64,000 bases of DNA. Origin: FACHB-T130 sp042747725 (GTDB lineage Bacteria > Cyanobacteriota > Cyanobacteriia > Cyanobacteriales > FACHB-T130). Under the pieces are notes generated by a model. It made no database searches, was not told where the DNA came from, and saw only the letters and a list, made by a program, of their open reading frames with translations. Positions within the stretch are counted from its first letter, which is position 1, and each line of letters begins with the position of its first letter. The translations under genes and the position numbers were made by a program. Of the stretch, positions 44,493 through 52,861 are shown in pieces. Location of the stretch: positions 1-64,000 of the forward strand of contig NZ_JBHZGO010000086.1 of assembly GCF_042747725.1 (NCBI RefSeq), in the 5' to 3' direction.

Positions 44493-44730
44493 GAAAGACT
44501 ATCCAAAACTCCTGAAACCCTTGAAAAATCCAGGACTTACGCAAAGCTTATACATATAGCGTTTTTTCGGGTTCAATCCCCCTGTGGTTGCCCTCAGATG
44601 TCGCGCAAGTTGCGTAAGTCCTGAAATCGTAGGGAGTGGTAGAGCGATAGCGTTACCCAACAAACTGCACCAGTGCTGGGGAACGCGAACTCAAAGGGAG
44701 CCTACACATCCGAGATTTGGATAGTCTTTC
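44493..44730. repeat. 238-bp element with 15-bp terminal inverted repeats
   Basis: GAAAGACTATCCAAA (44493-44507) and its exact reverse complement (44716-44730) bound a segment without coding capacity. A family 1 MITE-like copy (44531-44623) lies within it. No clear target duplication was found. It appears to be a small non-autonomous element that was hit by another one. Confidence 0.55.
44531..44623. repeat. MITE-like element, family 1, copy B
   Basis: It starts CAGGACTTACGCAAAG and ends GTTGCGTAAGTCCTG, the best-kept inverted ends of the four copies. The middle has the CTTATACATATAGCG block and the TTTTTTCGGG variant shared with copy D. Confidence 0.7.
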
Positions 44731-44747
44731 AACATTAGCCATTAGCT

Positions 44748-44844
44748 CAGGACTTACACAAAGCTTATGCATATAGCGTTTTGTAGGGGTAATCTCCCAG
44801 GGGGAAAGCGGAAGGGCAGATGTGGTGATGTGCGGCGAGTCCCG
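44748..44844. repeat. MITE-like element, family 1, copy C
   Basis: It starts CAGGACTTACACAAAG and ends GGCGAGTCCCG. Its middle is close to copy A (CCAGGGGGAAAGCGGAAGGG), while its right end is like copy D. Confidence 0.65.
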
Positions 44845-44869
44845 ATCTATTCCGAAAAACTAACGACAA

Positions 44870-45463
44870 ATGACTAAAGACAAGCGTTATCTGCCAGTTT
44901 TAGCAGTTAGTTTATTAGCCGGATTGAGTGGATGCAGCGATCGCGGCTTGCTCACTCCACCTCCGCAACTACTGGGAGCCGGACTCAACAGCTTAGCTGC
45001 CGAACAAGAACCCCGCTTTTCTTACGATGGTCGCTACCTAGTCTTTACCTCAAATCGCCAAGCCCATCGCGGCGTCTATCTTTATGACGTTCAGCGCCGT
45101 CGCCTTGTCGATCTCCCCGGACTCAACCAATCGGGTGTCATCCACGAACAGCCAGATATCAGTGCCGATGGTCGCTACATCGTCTACATCTCCGAAGAAC
45201 GGGGCAAACCAGATGTCTTCGTTTATGACCGCCAAAGCCTGCAATCTGAAGTGATTACCGACAATATTTTAGGTGAATTCCGCCATCCTACTATTAGCGG
45301 CAACGGTCGATTTATTGCCTTTGAATCCAATCGTTCCGGGCAGTGGGATATTGAAATTTACGATCGTGGCTCCAGTGTCGAATTATCCTTACCCACCAGC
45401 CGTTCGGCACCCCTAAACAGCCCTGACGCCCCCGCCTCGCCCACACCAGCTAACCCTAATTGA
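44870..45463 (+). CDS. TolB-like beta-propeller lipoprotein
   Basis: A 197-residue lipoprotein: signal peptide LAVSLLAGLSGC with the lipidated Cys near residue 22. Three WD40-like/PD40 repeats follow (PRFSYDGRYLVFTSNR, PDISADGRYIVYISEE, PTISGNGRFIAFESNR), each with the DGRY/SNR pattern of TolB-type propellers. Three blades do not close a propeller, so it may assemble with itself or another protein. The proline-rich tail is low complexity. It should be in the periplasm or on a membrane; function is unknown. Confidence 0.75.
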   Translation: MTKDKRYLPVLAVSLLAGLSGCSDRGLLTPPPQLLGAGLNSLAAEQEPRFSYDGRYLVFTSNRQAHRGVYLYDVQRRRLVDLPGLNQSGVIHEQPDISADGRYIVYISEERGKPDVFVYDRQSLQSEVITDNILGEFRHPTISGNGRFIAFESNRSGQWDIEIYDRGSSVELSLPTSRSAPLNSPDAPASPTPANPN

Positions 45464-45666
45464 TTGACAAATACTAGAGCGTCGGTACGGGAATCAAGTC
45501 GTTGAATAAATCGAGAACGCTTTCTCCCGGAATTAGGCGATCGCTAGAAGGAGCGTGAGTAGCACTCGTGGCACTCTCACAAAAATTTGCAACGACTTAA
45601 AGGCGTAAACGCTAAAGTTGAAAAACATCCCAGTTAATCCATCTGCTTTTGGAGTAGTTCTACTCT

Positions 45667-46320
45667 ATGACTACTGCTTCTGCTTCTTCACAGACTGGCA
45701 ACTTCTGGAGCTTTGACTGGAGCTTTGACTCCCCAGCTCCTCAACCGACACAAGATGCCGATCTCCTCAGAACCCTGAACTTTGTTCCTGGGCTAAAGGA
45801 AATCCTGATGCTGCGTCAGGTTCACGCCTTAGAACACGCCACAGTTTGGGTCTTGAGCGACACCTGTAACTCCCCGAACGCCAGACGTGTATCAACCCCC
45901 AGCCAACTAGATAACAACACTCTAGGAGGTCTTTCCACCGACCAAGGATTTTACCTCTACGGTCAAGTCAACAGCGCTGATTTGCATCGTGCCGTTCGCA
46001 CTGCCCTCCGGCGCATTACCCGTGGAGAATGGAACCTCGCCGTGCATCCCCGCTGCGGCACGAATTTGTCAGTCGGGATGCTTGTCACCGTAGGACTCGC
46101 CTTGGGTATCCATCTCGTCCTGCCTCGTGGCCCCATCGAGCAACTTTTGGGCTTAGGCATCGCTACCACCGCTGCTGCCCAATTAACGCCCGATCTGGGT
46201 AGCCTCGCCCAACAGTACATTACAACGTCCATTCCCTTTAATTTGGCAATAGAAGACATTTCGGCGACGCCTGACATCTGGGGTCGTCCCGCCCACTTCG
46301 TCCGATTGCGTTGGATCTGA
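45667..46320 (+). CDS. conserved cyanobacterial membrane protein (DUF6391-like)
   Basis: A 217-residue protein with a conserved core: LKEILMLRQVHALEHATVWVL (a His-rich HALEHA stretch), GGLSTDQGFYLYGQV, and NLAVHPRCGTNLSVGMLVTV, followed by hydrophobic segments (about 140-155 and 160-180). The His and Cys residues could bind a metal, but that is conjecture. The first 35 residues are Ser/Phe/Trp-rich and variable. It is 88 bases upstream of psaE on the same strand. No function is known to me. Confidence 0.7.
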   Translation: MTTASASSQTGNFWSFDWSFDSPAPQPTQDADLLRTLNFVPGLKEILMLRQVHALEHATVWVLSDTCNSPNARRVSTPSQLDNNTLGGLSTDQGFYLYGQVNSADLHRAVRTALRRITRGEWNLAVHPRCGTNLSVGMLVTVGLALGIHLVLPRGPIEQLLGLGIATTAAAQLTPDLGSLAQQYITTSIPFNLAIEDISATPDIWGRPAHFVRLRWI

Positions 46321-46408
46321 GCAGTAATAAAACTTAAAGACTGGGAGGCTCAGCAGTTCCCGATCGAGTAGTACGCTGTACCTTAATGACGTAAGGGAAA
46401 AAACACTT

Positions 46409-46789
46409 ATGGTTCAACGTGGTTCAAAAGTTCAGATTCTCCGCAAAGAATCTTTCTGGTTTCAGGATACTGGGACAGTAGCTTCCATAGACCAGAGCGG
46501 CATCAAATACTCAGTGATCGTCCGCTTCACTAATGTCAACTACGCTGGCGTTAATACCAACAACTTTGCCGAGAATGAAGTGCTAGAGATTGAAGCCCCG
46601 AAGGCAGGAGCGAAGAAAGGTACTGCTACCGCTTCTGGTGGTGGGCAAACTCCCATCGAAGCGGGTATCCGCAAGACTGGCGCAGGTGGTGGCACCAAAA
46701 CCGCTGCCAAACGTACTGCTGAGCAAGAATCTGGAGATAGCGATCCTCTGGTAGAAGGCGGTGGTAATCAGGGAACAGAAAAGCGCTAA
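46409..46789 (+). CDS. psaE: photosystem I subunit IV (PsaE) with long tail
   Basis: PsaE is the stromal subunit that helps ferredoxin docking and cyclic electron flow. Residues 1-63 form the SH3-like domain (MVQRGSKVQILRKESFWFQD, GTVASIDQSGIKYSVIVRF, NYAGVNTNNFAENEV). Usual cyanobacterial PsaE stops near 70-75 residues, while this one has about 60 extra residues rich in Gly, Ala, Lys and Thr (GAKKGTATASGGG, TKTAAKRTAEQ). The tail is likely disordered. psaE is followed by mutM with a 3-base gap, an order common in cyanobacteria. Confidence 0.93.
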   Translation: MVQRGSKVQILRKESFWFQDTGTVASIDQSGIKYSVIVRFTNVNYAGVNTNNFAENEVLEIEAPKAGAKKGTATASGGGQTPIEAGIRKTGAGGGTKTAAKRTAEQESGDSDPLVEGGGNQGTEKR

Positions 46790-46792
46790 GTT

Positions 46793-47626
46793 GTGCCCGA
46801 ACTGCCTGAAGTTGAAACAGTTCGTCGGGGTCTGAATCAACTGACCCTGAATCAGGAAATTTGGGGTGGGGATGTGTTGCTAGCACGCACAATTGCCCAC
46901 CCCCCTTCCTCTGTAGATTTTTTGCCTGGGCTTGCCGGTTCAGTTATTACCCAATGGCACCGACGCGGTAAATACCTGCTGGCAGAACTCTCCTCATCTG
47001 CCTGGTTGGGCGTTCACCTGCGGATGACCGGTCAGATGTTGTGGCTTGACCCCCAAGAATCACTACAGAAACATACGCGAGTGCGGCTGTTCTTCACCAG
47101 TGAGAAGGAGTTGCGCTTTGTTGACCAGCGAACCTTCGGCAAGATGTGGTGGGTACCGCCAGGAACGCCGCCAGAAAGCATCATCACTGGTTTACAGATT
47201 TTAGGTCCCGATCCCTTTTCCGCAGAGTTTTCCGTCGATTACCTGGCGCTGGCACTGCAAAATCGCCGCCGTCCCATCAAAACCGCCCTGCTGGATCAAT
47301 CGCTGGTGGCTGGAGTCGGCAATATCTATGCCGATGAAGCGTTGTTTCTGAGTGGCGTGCCACCCAAAACCCTTTGTGCCACTCTGAAATTAGAGCAAAT
47401 TGAGCGTTTGAGAGCGGCAATTATTCAAGTTTTGCAAGTCAGTATTGAGGCTGGAGGAACGACCTTTAGTAACTTTCTCAACGTGCAGGGCGTTAACGGC
47501 AACTATGGTGGTGTCGCCTGGGTTTATAACCGGACTGGTGCCCCCTGTCGAGTCTGTAGCACGCCCATTGAGCGCCTCAAATTAGCGGGACGCTCAGCTC
47601 ATTTTTGCCCCCAGTGTCAGCGCTAA
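46793..47626 (+). CDS. mutM: formamidopyrimidine-DNA glycosylase
   Basis: Fpg/MutM removes 8-oxoguanine and other oxidised purines. The 277-residue protein starts (M)PELPEVETVRRGL, in which Pro1 and Glu2 are catalytic. It has the helix-two-turn-helix region (LLDQSLVAGVGNIYADEALF) and a C-terminal zinc finger with four Cys (CRVC and CPQC). The start is a GTG at 46793, directly behind psaE. Co-transcription with psaE makes sense as protection against photo-oxidative damage. Confidence 0.96.
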   Translation: MPELPEVETVRRGLNQLTLNQEIWGGDVLLARTIAHPPSSVDFLPGLAGSVITQWHRRGKYLLAELSSSAWLGVHLRMTGQMLWLDPQESLQKHTRVRLFFTSEKELRFVDQRTFGKMWWVPPGTPPESIITGLQILGPDPFSAEFSVDYLALALQNRRRPIKTALLDQSLVAGVGNIYADEALFLSGVPPKTLCATLKLEQIERLRAAIIQVLQVSIEAGGTTFSNFLNVQGVNGNYGGVAWVYNRTGAPCRVCSTPIERLKLAGRSAHFCPQCQR

Positions 47627-47656
47627 TCAATTAAAAATTTTTAACTTTTAATTGTT
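47627..47656 (+). terminator. psaE-mutM terminator-like hairpin
   Basis: CAATTAAAA (47628-47636) and TTTTAATTG (47646-47654) form a 9-bp stem followed by TTCT. It lies two bases after the mutM stop. Confidence 0.5.
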
Positions 47657-47696
47657 CTAACTCTCTACCCGCTTCACCCAAAACAAACAATGATTT

Positions 47697-47788
47697 CAGG
47701 ACTTACGCAAAGCTTATACATATAGCGTTTTTTCGGGTTCAATCCCCCTGTGGTTGCCCCTAGATGTGGTGATGTGCGGCGAGTCCTG
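47697..47788. repeat. MITE-like element, family 1, copy D
   Basis: It starts CAGGACTTACGCAAAG and ends GGCGAGTCCTG. Its first 60 bases are nearly identical to copy B, while its right end is like copy C. Confidence 0.7.
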
Positions 47789-47810
47789 ATTTATAAACTC
47801 CTCCCTCTTA

Positions 47811-47871
47811 CCTCTGTGTTCGTTTATGTGGTTATTTTTTTTACGTTCGCGAATCACATAGGATGGCTATA
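47811..47871. repeat. MITE-like element, family 2, partial copy
   Basis: On the minus strand it reads TATAGCCATCCTATGTGATT, then AACCACATAAACGAACACAG, matching one end and the middle of the copies at 260-384 and 48494-48606. The other end is missing. Confidence 0.45.
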
Positions 47872-48003
47872 ACGCATTAGATTTTTTAAGCGGGTGCAAA
47901 AATAGCTAAGACAAGGTTCTGAGTTAATTTGCTTTCAGATGATTCTCTCGCCCTCATAGAAACTAAAATAGTCATGAACTAGAGACAAGGGCAGAACAAA
48001 AAT

Positions 48004-48219
48004 ATGGCAGTCAAAAGTGGCGATTTGGTTCGCGCTGTGCGAGAAAAATTAGAAAACAGTCTGGAAGCTCAAGCTAGCGACTCGCGCTTCCCTTCCTATC
48101 TGTTTGAAACCAAGGGTGAAGTTGTACAATTGCGGGGCGACTACGCACTCGTCAAGTTTGGTCAGGTACCGGCACCAAATGTCTGGTTGCGTGCCGATCA
48201 GCTGGAACCATTTAAGTAA
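48004..48219 (+). CDS. ndhO: NAD(P)H-quinone oxidoreductase subunit O
   Basis: A 71-residue protein, MAVKSGDLVRAVREKLENSL with FPSYLFETKGEVVQLRGDYA and LVKFGQVPAPNVWLRADQL. NdhO is a small oxygenic-photosynthesis-specific subunit of the NDH-1 peripheral arm that tunes cyclic electron flow. The fold is SH3-like. It is monocistronic. Confidence 0.95.
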   Translation: MAVKSGDLVRAVREKLENSLEAQASDSRFPSYLFETKGEVVQLRGDYALVKFGQVPAPNVWLRADQLEPFK

Positions 48220-48853
48220 ACTGAACGGGTAGCAGCTACCTTTTAAGTAGACAGACCTCTAAGTAAGATTTCAGCTTGCGGTGTGCCGATTTCCGTGTGG
48301 GCGGGTTGAAAATGTCTCTATTGACAGATGAGTGCTGTACGGGCAGTTGTCACCCGCCCTTATCCTCAACGCTAACAGTTGAATGCTGATGATTGCTACA
48401 GAGCGATTTGCTTTAGCTCTCGCCATGCGCGTCAGCGCTTTAGAGCAACACCGTTTCGCTACCGCGCCTACCAACTTCTATGAGCGAGAACAACTATAGC
48501 AATCTTATTTGATTTGTGAAATATTTTTTTTAACGAACCGCAGAGGACGCCAAGGACGCAGAGAAAAGAAATAGAGAGTTTTACAAATCAGTTAGGAATG
48601 CTATATATCAGTAAATTCTCGTTCCGGAGACGCTGAAGTTTTTCTATCGTCCGAATTTTTACGGATTCCAGTAAAGCTCCAGGGGGCTATGATGTACCGC
48701 ATAGTACGCTCTATCGTTCCCGAATCGTTTATTTAAACACTTTTAGTAGCGAACTATCTGGAGAAAGTATTTTTTTACACTTCACTTGCTCACATCTTTT
48801 TACCTGTATTTTCAATACGGAATCAGTACATTTTTAGTTTAAGAAGAATTTTA
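48220..48853. other. long non-coding region before the beta-helix gene
   Basis: No believable gene is found in these 634 bases. GGGCGGGT and ACCCGCCC (48299-48358) pair around a loop of about 45 bases. A full family 2 element lies at 48494-48606. From 48720 on the DNA is AT-rich, like the gene that follows. Confidence 0.5.
48494..48606. repeat. MITE-like element, family 2, copy 2
   Basis: CTATAGCAATCTTATTTGAT with TTGTGAAA at the left is mirrored by ACAAATCAGTTAGGAATGCT with ATA at the right. The middle (AACCGCAGAGGACGC, then CAAGGACGCAGAGAAA) is the purine-rich block found in copy 1. Confidence 0.6.
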
Positions 48854-50893
48854 ATGATTAAATTAATATACTCTATTTTTGCAATAAATTATCTCAACAA
48901 AAATATTCGTTTTCTGGGAAAATTGTTTTTGATTTTTAGTACAGTCTTATGCCTAGTCTTGATTAGTAGCAAAACAAATTTACCTGGTTCAGCTTCTGCA
49001 CAAGACTCAAAAGTTTATTATGTATCTCCATCTGGAGCAGATTCTAATCCGGGAACTTTATCTAAACCCTTTCAAAATATCCAAAAGTGTGCCAGCGTAG
49101 CGACTGCTGGATATACTTGTTTGATTCAAGGAGGGATTTATCGAGAAACTGTTATCCCCACTAATTCTGGAACTGCTGGAAAGCCCATTACTTTCAAAGC
49201 TTATCAAAACGAAAAAGTAACAATTAGCGGCGCGAACCCGATTTCTAATTGGACTCTGCACAATCACCCCAGCGGAAAAGTCTACAAAGCAACGATGAAC
49301 TGGGATTTAGGTGAAGGGAATAACCAGGTTTTTGTAAATGATGAAATGATGGTGGAGGCAAGATGGCCTAATATTAACAAAAACCCAGCACAAATTACCA
49401 GTAAAGACAAAGCTGTAGCTGATGGCGGTTCAGTTAGCAACCCAAATGCCCCTGACAATTCACGAGTCAGCGGCACAATTTTAGATGAAGCTTTAAGTAA
49501 CTTTCCTACTGGTTTTTGGAATAACGCCAAAGTCAATCATGTTCCTGGTCCCAACTGGGCACCCCATACCAGCACCATTACCAGCCACACCCCTAAAACT
49601 ATTAATTTTAGCGACTATCAATATTATGCAAACTCTCTAGGCTATGCTCCAAAAGCGGGTAATTATTACTATATTTGGGGTAAGTACGAAGCTTTGGATG
49701 CACCGAAAGAATGGTTTAGAGATGCTTCGGGAAATTTATATTTATGGACGATAGACGGAAGTAATCCTGCAAGCAAACGTGTAGAAGTCAAAAAAAGACA
49801 ATGGGCGTTTGATATTAACAATAAATCAAATATAACCCTAGAAAATATTAATATCTTCGCGGCAGGTATTCACTCAAATAATAGCTCAAATATTTTAATT
49901 AATAAAATAAAGCTTTTGTATGGTTCTAATTTCACAGTGATTCCCCATCTTTGGTACGACCAAGGATCGCCAGCTATTTTACTTGGAGGAAATAACAACG
50001 AAGTGAAAAATAGTGAAATTAGATATGCGGCGGGATCGGGAATTAGAATAGAAGGCAATTCGAGTAAGATTACTAATTCAGTTATCCACGATACAAATTA
50101 CTCCGGTACTAGCAGCGCTATACATATTAAAGGCGCAGGCAATACAATTATGTACAACACCCTGTTTGATTTAGGAACTCCGGGCGCGCTCAATATCAAT
50201 GAATTGACTCAAGGCAAGGTGATGTACAACGAAGCCTTTAACATGGGGCGTCAAAATAGCGATGGAGGTTCGGTGCAGGCATGGGGACACGACGGAAAAG
50301 GCACTGAGATTGCCTATAACAAAATTCACGATAGCCAAGCAGAATACAATCCCAGTTTGCATTATTTTGGCAGCATGGGAATTTACTTGGATGGTAACAG
50401 TTCTAACTATGTAGTGCATCACAATGTTTTGTGGAATATTCCCAAGCATGGGATTGCGATTAACAGTCATGGCACTCCCTGTTTAAATACAAATAGGCAA
50501 GTGTATAACAACACTGTAGATGGAGAGATTTGGTGGGAACCGTCTCGATTGAATATGAAGGGCACCATCCTCAAAAATAATATTGCTAAAGAATTTAAAG
50601 ATACCCAGTCCGCAGCGGGAATGACAGTGGAAAACAATATTGTGATGGAAAAAAATGCGGCGGGTCAAATAAGTGTTCCCGATGTAAAGTTTGTAAATAG
50701 AAGCAAGCACGACTATCGCCTAACTTCTACTTCTGCGGCTGTAGACAAAGGTGCGGTCATTTCTCCTTACACCAATGGGTTTGTAGGCAAGCAACCAGAT
50801 ATTGGTGCTTTTGAATACAATAAAAAACCGTGGACGGCTGGTGCAGCGATCGCTCAGGAAGATTTGTCTGGCTTAAAGTCAAAATATAACTAA
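48854..50893 (+). CDS. exported right-handed beta-helix protein
   Basis: A 679-residue protein with a signal peptide (hydrophobic about 20-42, then PGSASAQD). It begins with the DUF1565-like part YYVSPSGADSNPGTLSKPFQ, NIQKCASVATAGYTCLIQGG and IYRETVIP. Parallel beta-helix coils follow (for example NITLENINIFAAGIHSN, NTIMYNTLFDLG, YVVHHNVLWNIPKHGI), rich in Asn. This fold binds or cuts polysaccharides (pectate-lyase-like), but no catalytic set can be assigned. Base composition is clearly more AT-rich than the neighbours, so it may have been acquired. No operon partner. Confidence 0.75.
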   Translation: MIKLIYSIFAINYLNKNIRFLGKLFLIFSTVLCLVLISSKTNLPGSASAQDSKVYYVSPSGADSNPGTLSKPFQNIQKCASVATAGYTCLIQGGIYRETVIPTNSGTAGKPITFKAYQNEKVTISGANPISNWTLHNHPSGKVYKATMNWDLGEGNNQVFVNDEMMVEARWPNINKNPAQITSKDKAVADGGSVSNPNAPDNSRVSGTILDEALSNFPTGFWNNAKVNHVPGPNWAPHTSTITSHTPKTINFSDYQYYANSLGYAPKAGNYYYIWGKYEALDAPKEWFRDASGNLYLWTIDGSNPASKRVEVKKRQWAFDINNKSNITLENINIFAAGIHSNNSSNILINKIKLLYGSNFTVIPHLWYDQGSPAILLGGNNNEVKNSEIRYAAGSGIRIEGNSSKITNSVIHDTNYSGTSSAIHIKGAGNTIMYNTLFDLGTPGALNINELTQGKVMYNEAFNMGRQNSDGGSVQAWGHDGKGTEIAYNKIHDSQAEYNPSLHYFGSMGIYLDGNSSNYVVHHNVLWNIPKHGIAINSHGTPCLNTNRQVYNNTVDGEIWWEPSRLNMKGTILKNNIAKEFKDTQSAAGMTVENNIVMEKNAAGQISVPDVKFVNRSKHDYRLTSTSAAVDKGAVISPYTNGFVGKQPDIGAFEYNKKPWTAGAAIAQEDLSGLKSKYN

Positions 50894-50925
50894 ATTGAAT
50901 CCGTAGCGCGATCGCACTCTTTACT

Positions 50926-51900
50926 ATGCCCTCTTCCCCTTCCTCCCCGCTTCCCTGCCAGTCGCCCCGCGTCTCAATTGTTGGTGCAGGCAAAGTTGGC
51001 AGTACCCTCGCCCAGCGGATTGTCGAAAAAAATCTTGCGGATGTGGTGTTGCTGGATGTAGTGGCTGGACTGCCTCAAGGGCTTGCCCTCGACTTGATGG
51101 AAGCACGAGGTATAGAACACAATCGCCAGATTGTGGGGACGACTGACTACGCTGATACAGCCGGATCTGAGGTAGTCGTCATCACCGCCGGTTTGCCTCG
51201 CAAGCCAGGGATGAGCCGAGATGACTTGATGAAGACGAATGCCTTGATTGTAGTCGAAGCGGCTAAAAACGCGATCGCTCACTCCCCAGACGCCATCTTC
51301 ATCGTCGTCACCAATCCCCTCGACGTGATGACGTATCTAGCATGGCTTGCCACCAATCTGCCGCGAGAACGGATCGTGGGCATGGCAGGCGTTCTCGACT
51401 CCGCCCGGTTTCAAACCTTTATCGCTATGGAGTTGGGGGTTGCCAGTGCCGATATTCACACAATGGTACTGGGCGGTCATGGGAATTTGATGGTGCCCTT
51501 ACCGAGTTACTCCACTGTCAGCGGGATTCCGATTACAGAACTGATGGATGCCGTCACAATTGAGCGCTTGGTGGAACGCACCCGCAATGGTGGGGCAGAA
51601 ATTGTCGAATTGATCCAGACTGGCGGGGCATATTTTGCTCCCGCCTCGTCTACGTGCTTGATGGTAGAAGCCATTTTACGCAATCAGTCCCGCTTAATCC
51701 CAGTCGCAGCATACCTCGAAGGCGAGTATGGATTGAACGATGTTTTGATTGGCGTCCCCTGTCGCCTGGGATGTCGCGGGATCGAAAGTATCTTAGAACT
51801 CAGACTGACAGACGCCGAACGCGCTGCCCTCCATGCTTCTGCTCAATCCGTGCGGGAAAGTATTAATCGAGCGATCGCTATGTTAAATAGCAATCAGTAG
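50926..51900 (+). CDS. mdh: malate dehydrogenase
   Basis: A 324-residue NAD-dependent malate dehydrogenase of the LDH-like type. VSIVGAGKVGSTLAQRIVEK is the Rossmann loop, followed by the acidic strand end LLDV. ITAGLPRKPGMSRDDL holds the substrate-loop Arg residues and VLGGHGNLMVPLPSYSTVSG the catalytic His. It interconverts malate and oxaloacetate in the open TCA cycle. The proline/serine-rich first 14 residues look like a short extension. It is monocistronic. Confidence 0.93.
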   Translation: MPSSPSSPLPCQSPRVSIVGAGKVGSTLAQRIVEKNLADVVLLDVVAGLPQGLALDLMEARGIEHNRQIVGTTDYADTAGSEVVVITAGLPRKPGMSRDDLMKTNALIVVEAAKNAIAHSPDAIFIVVTNPLDVMTYLAWLATNLPRERIVGMAGVLDSARFQTFIAMELGVASADIHTMVLGGHGNLMVPLPSYSTVSGIPITELMDAVTIERLVERTRNGGAEIVELIQTGGAYFAPASSTCLMVEAILRNQSRLIPVAAYLEGEYGLNDVLIGVPCRLGCRGIESILELRLTDAERAALHASAQSVRESINRAIAMLNSNQ

Positions 51901-51942
51901 GGTAGGCAGCGCCCGCCCTACTTGCTACTTGCCGCGTGCAGT

Positions 51943-52065
51943 TTACGATCTGTTAAGAAAACCTTGAATTTGTTTCAAGGCATACGGAAGAATATTGAAC
52001 GCTGCCCAGCTCACTGCTGCGACAACTGGTAGCAGAACGATTAACACCCGCCAGTCAAACTCCAT
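51943..52065 (-). CDS. psbY: photosystem II protein Y
   Basis: A 40-residue single-helix protein, MEFDWRVLIVLLPVVAAVSW, then AAFNILPYALKQIQGFLNRS. The D-x-R-VLIVLLPV start and the KQIQ-type cytosolic end match PsbY, a peripheral photosystem II subunit near cytochrome b559. GAGAGGAAATT lies before the ATG as ribosome-binding site. It lies between mdh (convergent) and the gamma-carbonic anhydrase gene (upstream, same strand). Confidence 0.92.
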   Translation of the reverse strand: MEFDWRVLIVLLPVVAAVSWAAFNILPYALKQIQGFLNRS

Positions 52066-52184
52066 TGAAATTTCCTCTCTTATTGCTTAAAGATTTTTGA
52101 ACAATTCTCATATTTTATTTTTAGGCATAAGGGGACAGTTTTATACATCGCTTGAGTTATCCGGACTCCCAGTTTTACCAGCCA

Positions 52185-52739
52185 TCAATGGGATGTGGTA
52201 AATCCCAGATCCGTCCCCTTGCCTGCATGAACCAAAGCTAACTTCTCGTAGCGCCTCGCGTGTTCGATCAATTCTGCCGTCTCAGACTCAGACAGTTCGC
52301 GCACCCGCTTGGCAGGAATCCCCACCATCAGCGACAAAGGCGGCACATCCTTCGTCACCACGCAGCCAGCACCGATAATACTCCCAGCACCCACGCGCAC
52401 GCCATCTAGCACCACAGCGCCAATCCCAATCAGGCAACCGCGTTCAATATGAGCCGAATGAACCACAGCGCGATGCCCGATAGTTACATGATCTTCCAAA
52501 ATCGTTGGCTTGCCCGGATCGCCGTGCAAAATTGCACCATCCTGAATATTTGTCCGTTCTCCAATTTCAATGCGTTCCACATCTCCTCGCACCACAGCCC
52601 CGAACCAGATGCTGACTCCGGCGGAAATCTTTACCCAACCCATGACAACGGCATTTGGGGCGACAAAGGCAGCTAAGGAGAGATCCGGGCTAGGCCAATA
52701 GGAATTAGAGGAACACCAGGACTGGTTTAAATTGCTCAC
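52185..52739 (-). CDS. gamma-carbonic anhydrase family protein
   Basis: A 184-residue left-handed beta-helix protein made of hexapeptide repeats. Possible zinc ligands lie in ILHGDPGKPTI, IGHRAVVHSAHI. The Arg and Asp of VRGDVERIEIGERTNIQDGA are typical of the gamma-CA/YrdA/PaaY family, which forms trimers. Carbonic anhydrase activity is possible but many members are inactive. The start is a GTG at 52739. It is not next to carboxysome genes, so a general role is more likely than CcmM. Confidence 0.85.
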   Translation of the reverse strand: MSNLNQSWCSSNSYWPSPDLSLAAFVAPNAVVMGWVKISAGVSIWFGAVVRGDVERIEIGERTNIQDGAILHGDPGKPTILEDHVTIGHRAVVHSAHIERGCLIGIGAVVLDGVRVGAGSIIGAGCVVTKDVPPLSLMVGIPAKRVRELSESETAELIEHARRYEKLALVHAGKGTDLGFTTSH

Positions 52740-52861
52740 AAGATGCGCTAAGTAACTGAATCAAGGCACACACTTTATGCTGAGGGCGAAGCTTCACCTA
52801 CACAGATATAATAAAGCCACTGGCACCGTTGGACAGAGAATAGAATGCCGATACACACTCA

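Larger units (their letters stand above)
44377..44869. other. repeat-rich intergenic region
   Basis: No gene is seen in this 493-base gap. It contains two family 1 MITE-like copies and a larger element (44493-44730) bounded by perfect 15-bp inverted repeats, inside which the first MITE copy is nested. Short ATTAGTCATTGG-type direct repeats fill the left part. Confidence 0.6.
47627..48003. other. mutM-ndhO intergenic region
   Basis: It contains the hairpin after mutM, a family 1 element (47697-47788) and a partial family 2 element (47811-47871). The promoter of ndhO should lie between about 47880 and 48000. No gene is seen. Confidence 0.5.

Noticed and set aside
48271..48474. 67-codon minus-strand frame after ndhO
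   Set aside because: It covers an inverted repeat region, has no ribosome-binding site and no recognisable motif.
52813..52821. GCCACTG as part of a cobalamin riboswitch
   Set aside because: The rest of the B12 box is missing, and the gene behind it is not a cobalamin or cobalt gene.
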